Positions 10,712 through 23,612 of a stretch of 64,000 nt of DNA are shown piece after piece. A program made the position numbers and the translations under genes. The DNA is from Kudoa neothunni (lineage: Eukaryota > Cnidaria). Location of the stretch: the NCBI GenBank assembly GCA_964304625.1, contig OZ199840.1, forward strand, positions 1,488,001-1,552,000, written 5' to 3'. The notes under the pieces were generated by a model. It saw only the letters and a list, made by a program, of their open reading frames with translations. It did no database searches and was not told where the DNA came from. Numbering within the stretch: the first letter of the stretch is position 1; each line of letters begins with the position of its first letter.

Positions 10712-11340
10712 ATCTAAAGTAAAGAGTGTTGGGCGTCCTAGAGGTGCTGCGCTTACAGTTGTTGACTTTCCTATAAAAAGAAAACAGGATAAATAATAAA
10801 ACAACTAACTATATAAATAAAACAATTAATAGATGGAAATCAAAAATTTTCTTCATGTTATTAATGCCTAAATAAATTGCGGTATAATAAAGCTAATTTG
10901 TACCTTTATATAGCGAAAAGATAGATCATTTAATATGTAGAAAATTAGGATCGCGAAATATAAAGATCTATCATTTTACGCGATATGTTAACAGTGCATT
11001 ATTATTGTCTTTAGCGATATAGCGGTGCTTCTTCATTCATGCGCAAGTTCGGTGAATTTGCATTAGTAAATTTGGGTCTTTAATTGAAACAATTTATATT
11101 ACTCTGAATTATGGAAAAGATAATCACGTTTATAAATTATAAATCGCTAATTAAGGACTTAAAAATAATTTTTAACCTCTGAATTCATTGCCATAAAATG
11201 CAAAAATTTGTAATCTTGGATTTTTTTATAATAATTTAACTTTTTTGCGAAAAAATTATTTATTATAAAAACGAAATTGAAATTTGTATAGACATGCTAG
11301 TTTTCGAATTATTTCCTCCCGTTGCAATAGCCACTGCGTA
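10712..11340 (+). repeat. Dispersed repeat, copy 1
   Basis: Aligns along most of its length with 29,584-30,175 (same orientation). Shared blocks include TATAGCGAAAAGATAG, TAACAGTGCAT / TAAACAGTGCAT and GGATTTAAAAATAA / GGACTTAAAAATAA, plus the CGAAAAAATT..TTTATTA block. Divergence looks like 20-30 percent. Both copies lie close to Kunitz genes (K2 and K4). No coding potential or terminal repeats found. It may be an old non-autonomous element or a remnant of an older duplication. Confidence 0.55.
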
Positions 11341-12435
11341 AATACAATAAAACAGCCTAAATGACGTGTGATATATTAAAAATCTACATAACAATATAAT
11401 AATATTTTGAGATAATAATTAAAAATATTGTTATGTATTTGGATAAAATTCATGAGACACTTTGAAATTAAATTGATTAGTACACAAATAGTTTTCCTAC
11501 CTAAAAACACCATTATTGTCTTGTTTACGATGGATCAAGGGATCATCTATTCGTTCAAAACTGCATATAAAAGACAACGAAAGGATCATCCAATGCTTTA
11601 GAAAACATAGGTAGATATATTGCTTCCTTAAGCATCTTGAATTTTCTGGATGCCATGCGTCCATCGAAAAAAACCCGTAAGTCTGTTGAGATTGAAACAA
11701 TCAATTTTTTTAAAAAGAATCTTTATTTTTCTCTGTAAAGAATGAAAATTTATTAAAATAATAAAGCCATCAATTTCATTGGATTGATCTTAAATAAAGT
11801 GTAAAAAATGATTGAGGAGGAAGCCAATTTTTATAGAACAAAGTGATTGTGATATTCAAAAATGTAATTTTTCACCAAACAATAAATAATCTTAAGAACC
11901 TAATGTTTAGATTATAATGGATGGCATATCCACAAATTTATTAATTATTACTCATTAACAACGTAAAATTAAAGGAATTCTCAATCAGATATGATCCCTA
12001 TTAAAATTCATCATGGCCTAATTCTAGGTTCCACGCTGTATCACGAATGAATATGCTAACTCCTATTTTTAATCTATTTTTTGTATTTTGAACTTTTTTA
12101 TTTCATTTTTTTTAAAATTTACGTATAGATTCTGAATTAGACTTTAGTTTGGTGTTTGTTTTAGGTACGTGGCTGATAGATTCATTGTCGACTGATGATG
12201 GATTTTCCTATTCTGATTATTCGAACATTACGTCAAATAAACCCTCTAATCATTAAATCAAAATATTTAGCTAGATAAAGAATTAAGTATAAACCAGTTT
12301 CAATATAATGACATTTTTTATTGAATTTATTTATAACCTTATTCATGTATCGAATTATTTTCATTAATCATAAATAAACCGAGGATTGTTTTTCTTCGGC
12401 TCAATTTATATTATTTAATTGTATCCATAAATTAT
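11341..12435 (+). repeat. Duplicated 5' flank of Kunitz gene K2
   Basis: Homologous to 2641-3729 over its full length, with small indels. It includes the leader hairpin at 12,379-12,399. The match stops at the same AATACAATAA boundary, which marks the left edge of the tandem duplication unit. Confidence 0.8.
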
Positions 12436-13906
12436 ATGAATTATTCATTTTGTAAAATATTTTTTCTCTTATCCATAAAATATTGCTTTTCAGGTTCGGT
12501 CACTTAATTATCTAATTTGTTTCGATTTTTTTTTCAGATCCGATATTACCATCCTATGAAAGGGATGAAGGGGATTGGCCTATAGGGGGGATAAGAAGCA
12601 TGGAAAACGTTATTGATCGTTGGTTTATTGACATTAACGATGCCAAATGCAAACCTCTAGAATACCGTGGTATCAAAGGAAATTACAACAATTTCGCATC
12701 AAAAGGACTTTGTGAAATGCACGGTAAATTATTTTACAAGACTACCTTATTACGATAACTTAAGGTAAATTAACCGAAAGAGAAAAACTTCAAGGATGCA
12801 AAAAACCAATGCATCCAGGTCATTGTGTAAAAAATAAAAATACAGAAGCATGGCATTACTTTGACCAAACGTCGGCCACATGCGTTGAGTTTAAATATAA
12901 CGGATGTGGTGGAAGTTTTAACAGATACGAAAATAAAACAGAATGTTTGTTATATTGTTTGAGTAGGTGATATATCTTTTTGAATTTATATAAAATAATA
13001 TATCTTAGATAAAAGGAATGGGGGTCTTACTAACGCTGATGAAAAAAAAATAGCTGCGGATAAAAGCAAAGATATATATAAAGTACCAAATTATTTGGAT
13101 TGTACATTGAGGCCAGACGTCAAAGACAAAGATCCTAACACAGGAATTATTGCTGATATTGGGAAAAAGAAATGTGCTTATGCTGCGGTCTCCATAGATT
13201 CAAACACAAGAGGAATCTTTGGCTCCTTTCATGAATGTGTCAACAAATGTTTTCGTATATTTATTAATTATGATAAATAGTTCAACAATTTTTAGCGTAT
13301 GACTTCAATTCAACTGATTCAAAAGCAAACCAATACAACATGAAAGTCAAAGCATGTTTAAGTGACCCTTCTCAATATGCAATGAGCGGAGGAAAGGGAG
13401 ATCCTGTCTACAGATATTATTATGATTCTAAAGCTAAATTATGCAAACTTATGGAAACAGGGCCGCGTGAAGATACTACAACTGAGTTTAATCCGAGAGA
13501 AAATAACTTCTCGACTATGGAAATGTGCCACAGTTATTGCGGCGCGGGTACTATTTCTGTTATCATTTTTACTGAATTTCATCCACTTAAAGCTTAATGA
13601 CAATAATTAATTAATGGAATCAACTAATGTAGAATGAATTTAGAGCACTATAAAAAGCAAATAATAATCGAAGAAACGTGTACTAAAGATAAAGAGGGAG
13701 AATGGAAGTCAGGAGACTCAGGAAAATTTAAAGTCAAGAGATTCTATTACGATAAAACCGACCACAAATGCAAAGAATTTAATTACAAGGGGTATGATGG
13801 CAATTCAAACAACTTTAACACAGGAGACCAATGTGAAGCAATTTGTTATGGTCATTATGATCAAGGTAAACATGTTACGATTAAATCCACAACCCCAAAT
13901 GTATAA
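12436..13906 (+). CDS. Secreted five-module Kunitz-type protein (K2)
   Basis: Six exons: 12436-12493, 12538-12723, 12765-12962, 13009-13254, 13296-13547, 13644-13906, giving 400 residues. All junctions are phase 1. Same plan as K1: signal-peptide exon, two-cysteine module A, complete six-cysteine module B (CKKPMHPGHCVKN ... YNGCGGSFNRYENKTEC), then four-cysteine modules C (LDCTLRPDVKDKDPNTG), D (VKACLSDPSQYAMSGG) and E (EETCTKDKEGEW ... YKGYDGNSNNF). Modules A-C are almost identical to K1, while D and E differ more, mainly around the segment between Cys I and III where an inhibitor loop would lie. That could be relaxed constraint or diversifying selection. AATAAA follows at 14,054. Confidence 0.88.
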
Positions 13907-14540
13907 GATCCACATAATACAGAACATCTTACACAAGGAAACAAGCTATAACATATAACAATTTCGACGTATCAATATTTTATTACTTCATCAAATTTCT
14001 CAGTGTTTCATTAGATCTTTTGGTCTTACTTTTATATTATGAATAAGCAAAGTAATAAAGTTATTGATACATTTTGTATCAAAACAATTTTTTTTTAAAT
14101 CTTGATTTTTTCCATCAAGTGTGATATACTATTATAATAGTAAAGCTCTCGATAACACTGATTTACTCGCCAATAATGTGGAAATATGATTGTGGAGGAA
14201 AACCCAATTTTTATATAACTAAATTACTGTAATATTCAAAAATGTAATTTTTCACTGAACAATAAGAATTACTTGGAATCTATGTTTATATTCTATTTGT
14301 GGATGACACATCCACAAATTAATTAAGTGTCAATCATTAACAAAAATAAAATTAAAGGGATCCTAATCAAATTTTACATCTATTAATGTTCAACATGACC
14401 TAATTCTAGGTTTCACGCTGCACTACGAATGAATATATATTCTAGCTCATATTTTAATCTATTTATGTATTTTAACCCTTGTAGTTTAAATTTATTTGAT
14501 AGAAAATTATGTAGAGATTCTGAATCATACTTCAGATTGG
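13907..14540 (+). repeat. K2 3' flank and start of the third duplicated flank
   Basis: 13,907-14,100 matches the K1 and K3 3' flanks. From 14,187 to about 14,540 the sequence matches part of the 5' flank of K2 (11,809 to about 12,165), so a third copy of the duplicated unit begins here upstream of K3. It is interrupted at about 14,540 and resumes at 16,821. Confidence 0.65.
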
Positions 14541-16820
14541 TGTTTGTTTTTTGTACATAGTACTGTGTTATCAAAACTTTTTTCAAAAAATATGCTGCGA
14601 CCGACATTAATATCAAATATTTAATCTAATTCAATATTGACAATTTTAATTTTTTAATAATATTTATATCTTGAGTTATTTATAATGAAAATGTCATATT
14701 AATGAAACCGTATATTTTTGTAATAATAATTATTTATTTATTAGTTTAAAAATTTTATTTTGCATTAATTTTACTTGGATTTATCGAGCATGAATATTGT
14801 TTTTTAAACTATTATTAAACCGTCAAGTTTATCTTGTGACGATTTATCACTCTTGCTTTTTTATTATCTGAGCCGGTTCATTATAATAAAATTAATGTTT
14901 TAAATAAAATATTTCTTTTTTAATGTGATTTTTAGTTTATGGGCACAAACGATTCATCTACAAAATTAAAAACTACTAATATTTAATAATTTTTCGCTTT
15001 GATATTCAATGCAATCAACTCAATTTTTTATATATAATTTCTTTATATCAATAAAATAATATAAACAATTATAGCATGTTTTATTGTAAATTAAATAAAT
15101 TTAAATGCATACCAAATTCGTTCGAATATAAACACGCCTCTGTCTAATATCAATACTTTTTAATACTCTAGGTATTTAAAACAAAATTTATTCAGACAAT
15201 GAGTTTTGTTGTTTTTAATTTAAACAAATGAATAATAAACAATTTAATATATTACTGTCCGTGATTTAAATAGAAAAATCTATATAAACAAATAAAAATT
15301 ATTAATGTCACAATAGTATCTATTTGATGAAGATATAGTTAATCACATTAACCAATAACACACTAGTTTAGTGTAACATAGTCTTATAGAGATCTATTTT
15401 AATATAACATTAACTATATTGCTTATTGATGTTTGCTATAATATAAAAAAATATTTAAACATCAAATATTTTTATTAATTTTTAACAATTTAATAAAAAA
15501 ATTATACTTTTTAAAATATTCAGCCTAAATTTAAGAAAATGAATCATTTAATTCAGGAATAAAATCAAATATAATATCCACACCTGGATTATATATAGCG
15601 GAAGTTAGAAAGGTTTCGTTGTTAATAAAACATTTAAATGAGGCAAACAATATTATTTTTCGAAATTATTTTGTATTCTAAATTTTTATTAATTTTGGAG
15701 ATTCTAACAAAATATAAATTAATTATTTTCCATATTTTACCATGCCAATTCAATTTAAATAATTAAATACGTTACGCAAAGTCAAATATATGTTTGAAAA
15801 ATGGGGATAAAAATTTGTGTACAATTCCATGTTATTTCAATTATTCAATGACAACTTTTTTTAAATTAAGAATCATATATATTTTATTACTTTATTAGAT
15901 TTTGGTGGCACAATAAAATTTATTCCCATATTAATTTTATGTTTTGTTAAATAAACTATTTATAAAATTTATATCTTCGATTATCAATAATATGACTAGC
16001 ATATAAGGATAGTAAACAAATATATTTGGGATATGCAGATTATATTTTCATGAAATGACTACAAACATATTATTTTGTATAATACAAATATTTAATTTCA
16101 TATGAATTTATAATGTTATTTAATAAAATTCTTCCTGTACGAGAATTCTGGACGAATAATGCTTTCAATGTCTAGATTTGAGTTATTAAATCGTCAAACA
16201 AACTAAAGTGTTTGAAAATACCTTCATGTTTTAATAGCTAGATCAAACATAAGGTGAACTTTTTAAAAATACTTGTATCATTTAAATATCATGTGAATAA
16301 TCGTATTTAAGTATAAAATAACTAAAAATAAAAAAAATTATGGAGTAAACCAGCTATGTGCCATGGAATTAAACGAGCCCAAGTAATACATGAATAGTTA
16401 CGTGTCTAAAATTTAATGGATAAATAATTTAACTATTATCTTTATAAGATTTTCAAGTCAAAGAATTTTTCGCGAGCACCAAAAACAAACGAACGAAAGG
16501 GTGAATATTGCTTGATCGGAACACGTGTTGATTATTTCAGGTCGCATGATGAGCTAAGTTTTTACTGTTTCCCATCTTGAAATGTTCTGTGCCATCCATA
16601 AAACAAAAAAATGTCGCCTAATTAAATATATTTTTTTATTAAATCAATATAAATCGAATTCAAAAGTTAAAATAACATTTTCAATCCTGAGGGTATCCTA
16701 CACAGCATGGTTCCGCGTCTTCATGCGCCGTCAAAATTAGTCAGAAAAATTTTCACCACTCGTAAAAAATCTATCATAATCCATATGTGGATCGTATGAC
16801 CTCAGTTTGAGAAACACCAA
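14541..16820. other. 2.3 kb insertion-like segment splitting the K3 5' flank
   Basis: The K3 flank is collinear with the K2 flank on either side of this segment, so it was probably inserted after the tandem duplication, possibly with a small deletion. It is very AT-rich with no convincing ORF. Its right end (16,690-16,820) is GC-richer and, read on the minus strand, starts GGTGTTTCTCAAACTGAGGT, similar to hAT-type termini. I found no matching left terminus or clear target-site duplication. Confidence 0.45.
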
Positions 16821-17088
16821 CGTAGCTGATAGATTCATTGTCGACTGATGATGGATTTTCCTATTCTGATTATTCGAACATTACGTCAAATAAACCCTCT
16901 AATTATTAAATCAAAATATTTAGCTAGATAAAGAATTAAGTATAAACCAGTTTCAATATAATGACATTTTTTATTGAATTTATTTATAACCTTATTCATG
17001 TATCGAATTATTTTCATTAATCATAAATAAACCGAGGATTGTTTGTCTTCGGCTCAATTTATATTATTTAATTGTATCCATAAATTAT
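16821..17088 (+). repeat. Proximal 5' flank of Kunitz gene K3
   Basis: Nearly identical to 12,168-12,435 (K2) and to the corresponding K1 segment, including the leader hairpin at 17,032-17,052. Whatever drives these genes is probably within this 270-nt block, because it is the only upstream sequence all three share without interruption. Confidence 0.75.
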
Positions 17089-18566
17089 ATGAATTATTCA
17101 TTTTGTAAAATATTTTTTCTCTTATCTATAAAATATTGCTTTTCAGGTTCGGTCACTTAATTACCTAATTTGTTTCAATTTTTCCTTCAGATCCGATATT
17201 ACCATCCTATGAAAGGGATGAAGGTGATTGGCCTATTGGAGTAAAAAAAAGCATGGAAAACGTTATTGATCGTTGGTTTATTGACATTAACGATGCCAAA
17301 TGTAAGCCTCTCGAATATCGTGGTATCAAAGGAAATTACAACAATTTCGCATCAAAAGGACTTTGTGAAATGCATGGTAAATTATTTTGGAAGACTGCCT
17401 TATTACGATAATTTAAGGTAAATTAACCGAAAGGGAAAAACTTCAAGGATGCAAAAAACCAATGCATCCAGGACACTGTGTAAAAAATAGAAATATAGTA
17501 AAAAAACATTATTACTTTGACCAAACGTCTGCCAAATGCGTTGAGTTTGATTATAATGGATGTGGTGGAAGTTTTAACCGATATAAAAATGAAACAGAAT
17601 GTCTGTTGTATTGCCTAAGTATAATTTGTTACTTTTCAAATATATAAAATAATTTATTTTAGATAAAAAGAATGGTGGTCTTACTAACGCTGATGACGGC
17701 AAAATATCTATGGTTACAAACAAAGATATATATAAAGTACCAAATTATTTGGATTGTACATTGAGGCCAGATGTCAAAGACAAAGATCCTAGCACATCAA
17801 TTATTGCTGATATTGGGAAGCAGAAGTGTGCTTATGCTGCAGTCTCCATAGATTCAAACACAAGAGGAATTTTTAACTCCTTCCATGAATGTGTCAACAA
17901 ATGTTTTCGTATTTATATTAATTATGATAAATAGTTAAACAATTTTTAGCATATGACTACAATTCATCTGATTCAAAAGCAAACCAATATAACAAGAAAG
18001 TCCGTGCATGTAGCGATCCTCCCTTTCAGTATGCTATACCTGACGATAAGGGAGATAAGAGTATTGTCTACAGATATTATTATGATTCCAATGCTAAATT
18101 ATGCAAACGTATGGAAACATGGCCACATGAAAATACTTCCACTGAGTTTGACACAACTAAAAATAACTTCCCAACGATGGAAATGTGTCACAGTTATTGC
18201 GGCGCGGGTACTATTTTTGTTATTATTTTTATTAAATTACCTACAATTAAGGCTTAATAATAGCAATTAATCCATGTAATTAAATTATGTAAACTAAATT
18301 TAGAAAACTATAAAAAGCAAATTGTAATTGAAGAAACGTGTACCAAAGATAAAGAGGGAGAATGGGTGTCAGAAGACTCAGGAAAATTTAAAGTTGAGAG
18401 ATTCTATTACAATTATAAGGAGCACAAATGCATACCTTTTAATTACAAGGGGTATGATGGAAATTCAAATAACTTTAGAACATCACAGCAATGTCAAGCA
18501 ATTTGTTATGGTCATTATGACGATGGTAAACATATTACGATTGAACCTGCCACCCCCACTGTATAA
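17089..18566 (+). CDS. Secreted five-module Kunitz-type protein (K3)
   Basis: Six exons: 17089-17146, 17191-17376, 17418-17618, 17663-17908, 17950-18207, 18304-18566, giving 403 residues, all junctions phase 1. Signal peptide as in K1. Module A keeps two cysteines. Module B has six (QGCKKPMHPGHCVKN ... YNGCGGSFNRYKNETEC) and is one residue longer than in K1 and K2. C, D and E have four, lacking Cys II and IV. Module D carries a short insertion (PDDKGDKSIV) before the YRYYYD segment. From 17,844 (inside exon 4) onward the gene is repeated at 34,917-35,639 beyond the assembly gap. Confidence 0.88.
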
Positions 18567-19434
18567 GATCCGTATAATACAGGACATCTAATACAAGAAA
18601 TTTAGCTATAACATTGCGGTTTATAAATATTTTGTTACTTCATAAAGTTGTTCAAAATATTTCATTTAAACTTTTTGGTTTTATTTAAAAATTATAGAAA
18701 AGCAAAGTATGTAAATTATTGATGTATTATGTATTAAAGCAAAATATTTAAATGAATTACAGCGCAACAGTACTCGTACATAACAGATATCGTATATAAT
18801 CGCCATTTTTTACACAAAACTAAATTTGAATCTTCTAATTCTTCTTATAATAAAGATGATACTATTAACTATGAGATAAATAAAAATACAAAAAAATTGA
18901 CCACCGCAAAAAAAGAAATAAATCAAAAACATAGCTCGTACGTAATACAGCGATTCTACGTAATGGAAATTGTATCTGAAAGTACACTTTACACTCTTTG
19001 TGCATAATTGTGGAAATAATAAAATCTATCTAATCGCGAAATTACACAAGCTTTTCTGAGATATATAAAATAATTCAACGTTACGATTCAGTACACGAAT
19101 TGAGAAATTTAAAAAAATGACTATTGGTAAGTATGACCTGAAAAGAATGTTAACGTTGAATGGGATTCTAATGAGAGATGTAATTTTTAAATCAGGAGGT
19201 TTAGTATTTTTGAAAAATTGTCGAAAAACTTTAAACAAGACCTTAATCGCGATGTTGAAAACAAAATCTATAAATTGATATTTTAAGTAAGAGTGAATGA
19301 TGTTTTATATACAATTATATCAGAAAAAAATTTACGTTTAATATTGATTAAGTTGCGTTTAAAAAGGACAGTTAACTATATATTAATTTTTAAAAGATTA
19401 TTAAAAATCGAGAAACGTGTTAACAGCACAAAAA

Positions 19435-21160
19435 AATTTTCTAACGATCTCTGAGATACTCCCCTTGTTGTTATCGGTAGAATAAGGCAGTTTCGTCTAC
19501 ACTGTAAATAAAATTTTCAGAATATCTTTTAAAAAATGTTCTGATTTGGTTGGTCTACTCTGGAGTAGTTTCGGATGTAATATCAGCAGATTGGCTAATA
19601 AAATTTGATTTTCTAATGTTGGACCCCTTTTTGTCCTTCCTGTATTAAGCTCCGAAACAAAACGCGTGTGTTTGACTGGGGTATTTCTTGACTTCAGACG
19701 AAATATGCTTTAAACTTATTCTAGTTGTCTCAATTTTATGTATTGTAAACAATACACATAGCTTAACAATTCTATAGCAGATATACAGCGGATTGCTATA
19801 TCTAGAGTTATTTACATGAATTTAATTATCAGCATCATTATTTGTATAAGGTTAAACTAAAAGCGCAAAGGTATATTTTACACTCCATAAACAATCGAAA
19901 ATGTTGAATTTCATCATCAAATAGGATGAATGAACATTTACGCAGTAAACTCCAGATACATCCTTGAGTGTGTAGACATTTTCTCAGTAATAGTCAATGA
20001 TATAATAAAATTTAGGATTAGTGTTATAATCAAGTGAATCGATATTCTATGAAACGAAAAAGAATATAATATTTCATTATCGTATTTATTTTCAGATAGA
20101 CGTAATGAATGGTCGCGGCAGGGGCTCAGACCTGCGAGCCACAGCTTAAAAGGCGGTGGCACCATACCGCTGTGTTGTTGATTGCGCATTAGTTGACTTT
20201 GGTTGCAATTCTTAGACCGCCGATTGAAGAGTTATTTAAACCTTTAAATTGTGGTGAGAACTCATATTAAACCCCCAGAAAAACAACAAATTAATAAAAA
20301 ATTTTGTTACTCCAACGTGCGAAAGCGAAAGCTAAAACAAAAACAAATGGAATAATTAATTTGATTAATTATCGTTAAACTATTGTTGATTAAATTCAAA
20401 AATAAAAATTTCTTTTCACGGTTCACGCTTTTGTTTGGATTAATAATTTTGATTTTTATGAGAGAAAATCATATTTATGATACATATATGAGATTTAGAG
20501 AATAATACAATAAATATTCAATGGAATTTTAAAAACTATGTCTTATTTTATACATAAATCTTTAGCCGATAACTTACAAATTTTATTTTCAGATAGACAC
20601 GCATTTATTATAGGAACTTGAGAATTTTCAAAATAAATAACCAAAAATATATCAATGTAGAAACAAAATAGTCAATTTTGGGTCTTGAAATACCCCAATC
20701 AGTACCGGCAGGATTAAAACAACGAAACCCTCAACGAATTGCATGTGAAGATAAACCTTTTCCTTTGGCTAATTGATTTCTCTTGATGATTATCGTAACG
20801 ACACTTACTACAATCTTTTTGCTTTGTGTCCACCCAATCCACTCATATACATCATCAACAGAATTAGATTGTCCTGCATGCAAATAATTTCTATTTTTAA
20901 ATTTTAAAAACATTTATAGATTTTGATTATTTTATTTTTCGTCTTTAGGGTGTCATTGGGAGTCGAGATAATAGATATTTTAAAACGTGATATAATGACA
21001 ATTTTTGGGTCATTAAATTGGAAACTTTCATAATAAAAAGTAATATTATGCTTTTCGACAATAGGTATAGTTGTTGTAGTTTTCTAGCATTAAATACCTA
21101 CTTAACTAAATAATAAACTAGAAGTATCCGAAAAAAGTGCGTGAAATTGATTACTTACTG
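19435..21160 (-). mobile_element. Decayed Tigger/pogo element
   Basis: The right end is a TIR at 21,135-21,160, read on the minus strand as CAGTAAGTAATCAATTTCAC, 23 of 26 bases like the complete element at 51,872-53,897, followed by TA. Inside, on the minus strand, are pieces of the transposase: SVDDVYEWIGWTQSKKI (CENP-B-type DNA-binding region, about 20,800-20,870) and YSENFIYSVDETALFYR (first catalytic Asp, 19,475-19,530). The parts between are degraded or interrupted, including by a tRNA-like repeat, and the left TIR was not found. Older than the 52-kb copy. Confidence 0.6.
20111..20175 (-). repeat. tRNA-Lys-like sequence (SINE head or tRNA pseudogene)
   Basis: On the minus strand it shows an anticodon loop CTTTTAA (20,146-20,152, anticodon TTT) with a four-of-five paired stem, and a T-arm GCAGG...CCTGC with loop TCTGAGCC (20,118-20,135), ending in ACCA. 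The acceptor stem does not pair and the D-arm is poor, so it is not a working tRNA. It is a GC-rich island inside the decayed Tigger region. Confidence 0.42.
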
Positions 21161-21949
21161 TATTACAATTGCTAGATGATTCACTCCAAAGGAATGTAAT
21201 AATAATAGTGATCATTTTAACTGTAGAAATTTAAAGGGTTTAAAGACCAAGTCAAACTAAAATATGTTATATTTCATGTTGAGTCTGGAAGCTTTCCTGC
21301 TGAAACATTCTCAGAATGGAATGAGAAATTTCATGATGTTCTTGAAAAGTGGTCACCTGAGAATGTTTTAAACATTTGTTTAAAAATAATTAAAGATATG
21401 AAAAACGATTAAACAGATGATAACAACACAATTTATGACGATTAATCGTAAATTGTGAATCCATCTATTTCATTTAATCAAGCTCTCGAATATTAAGTAT
21501 ATTTATTTAAGCTATTAAAGCAAACAAATGCGACCTCAGGTGAAGGCATTTTTTGTGTCGTAAAGAAGGTTCAAAGTATTATAATCGATGAAAGCGACAC
21601 CAAAAATTTAGTTTTTTTTAAATATTTATATATTGGATAACGTGAATTCGTAGTGAGATAATAGAGTCGAACAAATGAGAAACAATAAAAATACATTTTA
21701 TTGCATAAGAATGTTTGTTACCATTTATTTGTATTGTTTGTAATTTAATGATTTCTCTTTTTTTCATATCATAATTTTTTTAGAATTTGTTTAGATCATG
21801 AATAAACCATCTATTCACTCAATTTATTTCACTTTAAAATTATTCTCTCAATACAAAAATAGACGAAATAATGTCAAAATTTATTTTATTTCAGTTAAAT
21901 AAGCATAAAGCAATGATTAAAGTAGAAGAAAAATCAATGCGCTCGCGCG

Positions 21950-22026
21950 AACAGGGGCTCGTACATTATGCAGCGATCCTACGTAATGAGGCTCCATTCC
22001 TCGACTGATTACGTACGAGCCCTGTT
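21950..22026. repeat. 77-nt nested inverted repeat
   Basis: The outer arms AACAGGGGCTCGTAC and GTACGAGCCCTGTT pair with one bulge. An inner pair TACGTAATGAGG / CCTCGACTGATTACGTA overlaps the outer right arm, so two alternative foldings compete. The core GCAGCGATCCTACGTAATG recurs as CAGCGATTCTACGTAATG near 18,950. Probably a tiny MITE or its relic. Confidence 0.5.
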
Positions 22027-22559
22027 GAACTGTATTTAATTAATAACTGAAATATAGAATGATTTTTTGAAAATATATAATTTTTCGGTTAAAGTACGGG
22101 ATAAGGACACTTTTCGGAATCTGTCACGATGCATCGGATCTAAAATATAACGTACAAAATAAGACAATGTAAATGGACTTCATTAATTATTCTGAAGAGA
22201 ATTGATAAAATATTTTAAGAGGATATTTGTTTGAAATAATAATTTATAAAATTAGAGAGAAACAATTCCTATTTTGTATTGGTGATGCATCTGAATTTGC
22301 GTTTGATTAAATCTTAAATGACCTCCATTCGATGTATAGGAACACATTTGACAGTGTAAAACTTAATACTATGTTCCATGCTGTCTTTAAACTAAAATAA
22401 GTCGGTTAAATTATGATAAGACGGTTATTTGTCCATCCACAGAGTTAATCTCTATTACAATTTTGAGTTATTATTTCTTCAAGAATGGCTTGGATGAGTT
22501 TCTCAGCAATGGCATGGAAAAAATTATCACTAGAATTAATCCCGCCCATGATCCAAATA

Positions 22560-22585
22560 CAGTAGGTGACGACTCGTGCGCACTA
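22560..22585 (+). mobile_element. Isolated Tigger-like terminal repeat
   Basis: CAGTAGGTGACGACTCGTGC follows a TA dinucleotide and resembles the left TIR of the element at 51,872 (17 of the first 24 positions). No partner TIR or transposase was recognised to its right, so it is a remnant at best. Confidence 0.3.
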
Positions 22586-23612
22586 CCACGATTTAATGAT
22601 TTACACAGTTTTGTTACCAATTAAAATAAATCGAATAAAATCATAACAATTATAATGAATTATTAAAACCTTAGTTTTTGTTTTAGTTAGCTGCAAATAA
22701 GAATTAGCTCAAATTTACGACTCCAGAGCACTTGACATGTCGTGGGTATTTGAAGAGAACCAAATAGTTTCGTTCTTTTAAAGATAAAGTGGATATAATG
22801 CCATATTATGAAAGAATATCGAATGGGGAAAACAGAATAACTAAAATTCTCAATTATTTCAACTTATAATCTCTATTCTCTTTAAATAAGATTTTGAGTA
22901 ATAAAGAATCCATTATGAAATCTCATAATGGAATATAAATTACAAATAACCACCAAACATTCAAAAAAAGTAACTATTTATATGAATGACGCTCTAAGTT
23001 ATTTGAGAAAAATGTACAAATTTCTCAGAAAACGAAAAAATCAAATGTTATCTAAGGTCATAGATCTAGAAACGACGATTCACAATTCAAGAGAGTCAGG
23101 GCTTTACCAATAAAATATTAATAACTTTTTCAAACGAAAATTCAACTAATAAATATCATAAAAGTTTTTAGTTAAATTTTATTGAGTATATTAAATTTAT
23201 CTTGATTACAGAAAATAAGTTATTTGTTACGCAGCACTTCCTTAAGATGTAATAATTGATGAAGAAAGTTTTCTGCATATTTTTTATTTAAAATCGTCCA
23301 AAACTTATGATTAGAATAAAAAATAATTTTTATTGTGGTATAATATGATGTGTGAATTGCATTTATTATTTCTTTTAAATTCTTGTCGACACAAATCATT
23401 TGTATTATCATCACATTGTCTAAATAGGTTGTTTCTATAAATTAAAGTCAGGGACCGACTAGATTAATCACATTACACCTCTAAATCATTGTTATAAGAA
23501 AATTTATTTTTATTAATATATTTAATAAAAATAAATACAAATAATGATAATGATAAATAAGAGAGATTAAATTGTTAGAGGGGGTATTAAAATTCGACTT
23601 TGTTCCCATACG

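Noticed and set aside
17953-18270. 105-codon frame overlapping K3 exon 5
   Set aside because: Out of frame with the Kunitz module. It runs through the intron and is a shadow of the real exon.
21240-21410. Frame reading ESGSFPAETFSEWNEKF in the gene-poor region
   Set aside because: The composition looks protein-like, but I could not tie it to a family or to neighbouring exons. Possibly a transposon relic.
22928-23113. 61-codon Lys-rich frame
   Set aside because: No recognisable domain, no splice partners, and chance ORFs of this length are common in the surrounding DNA.
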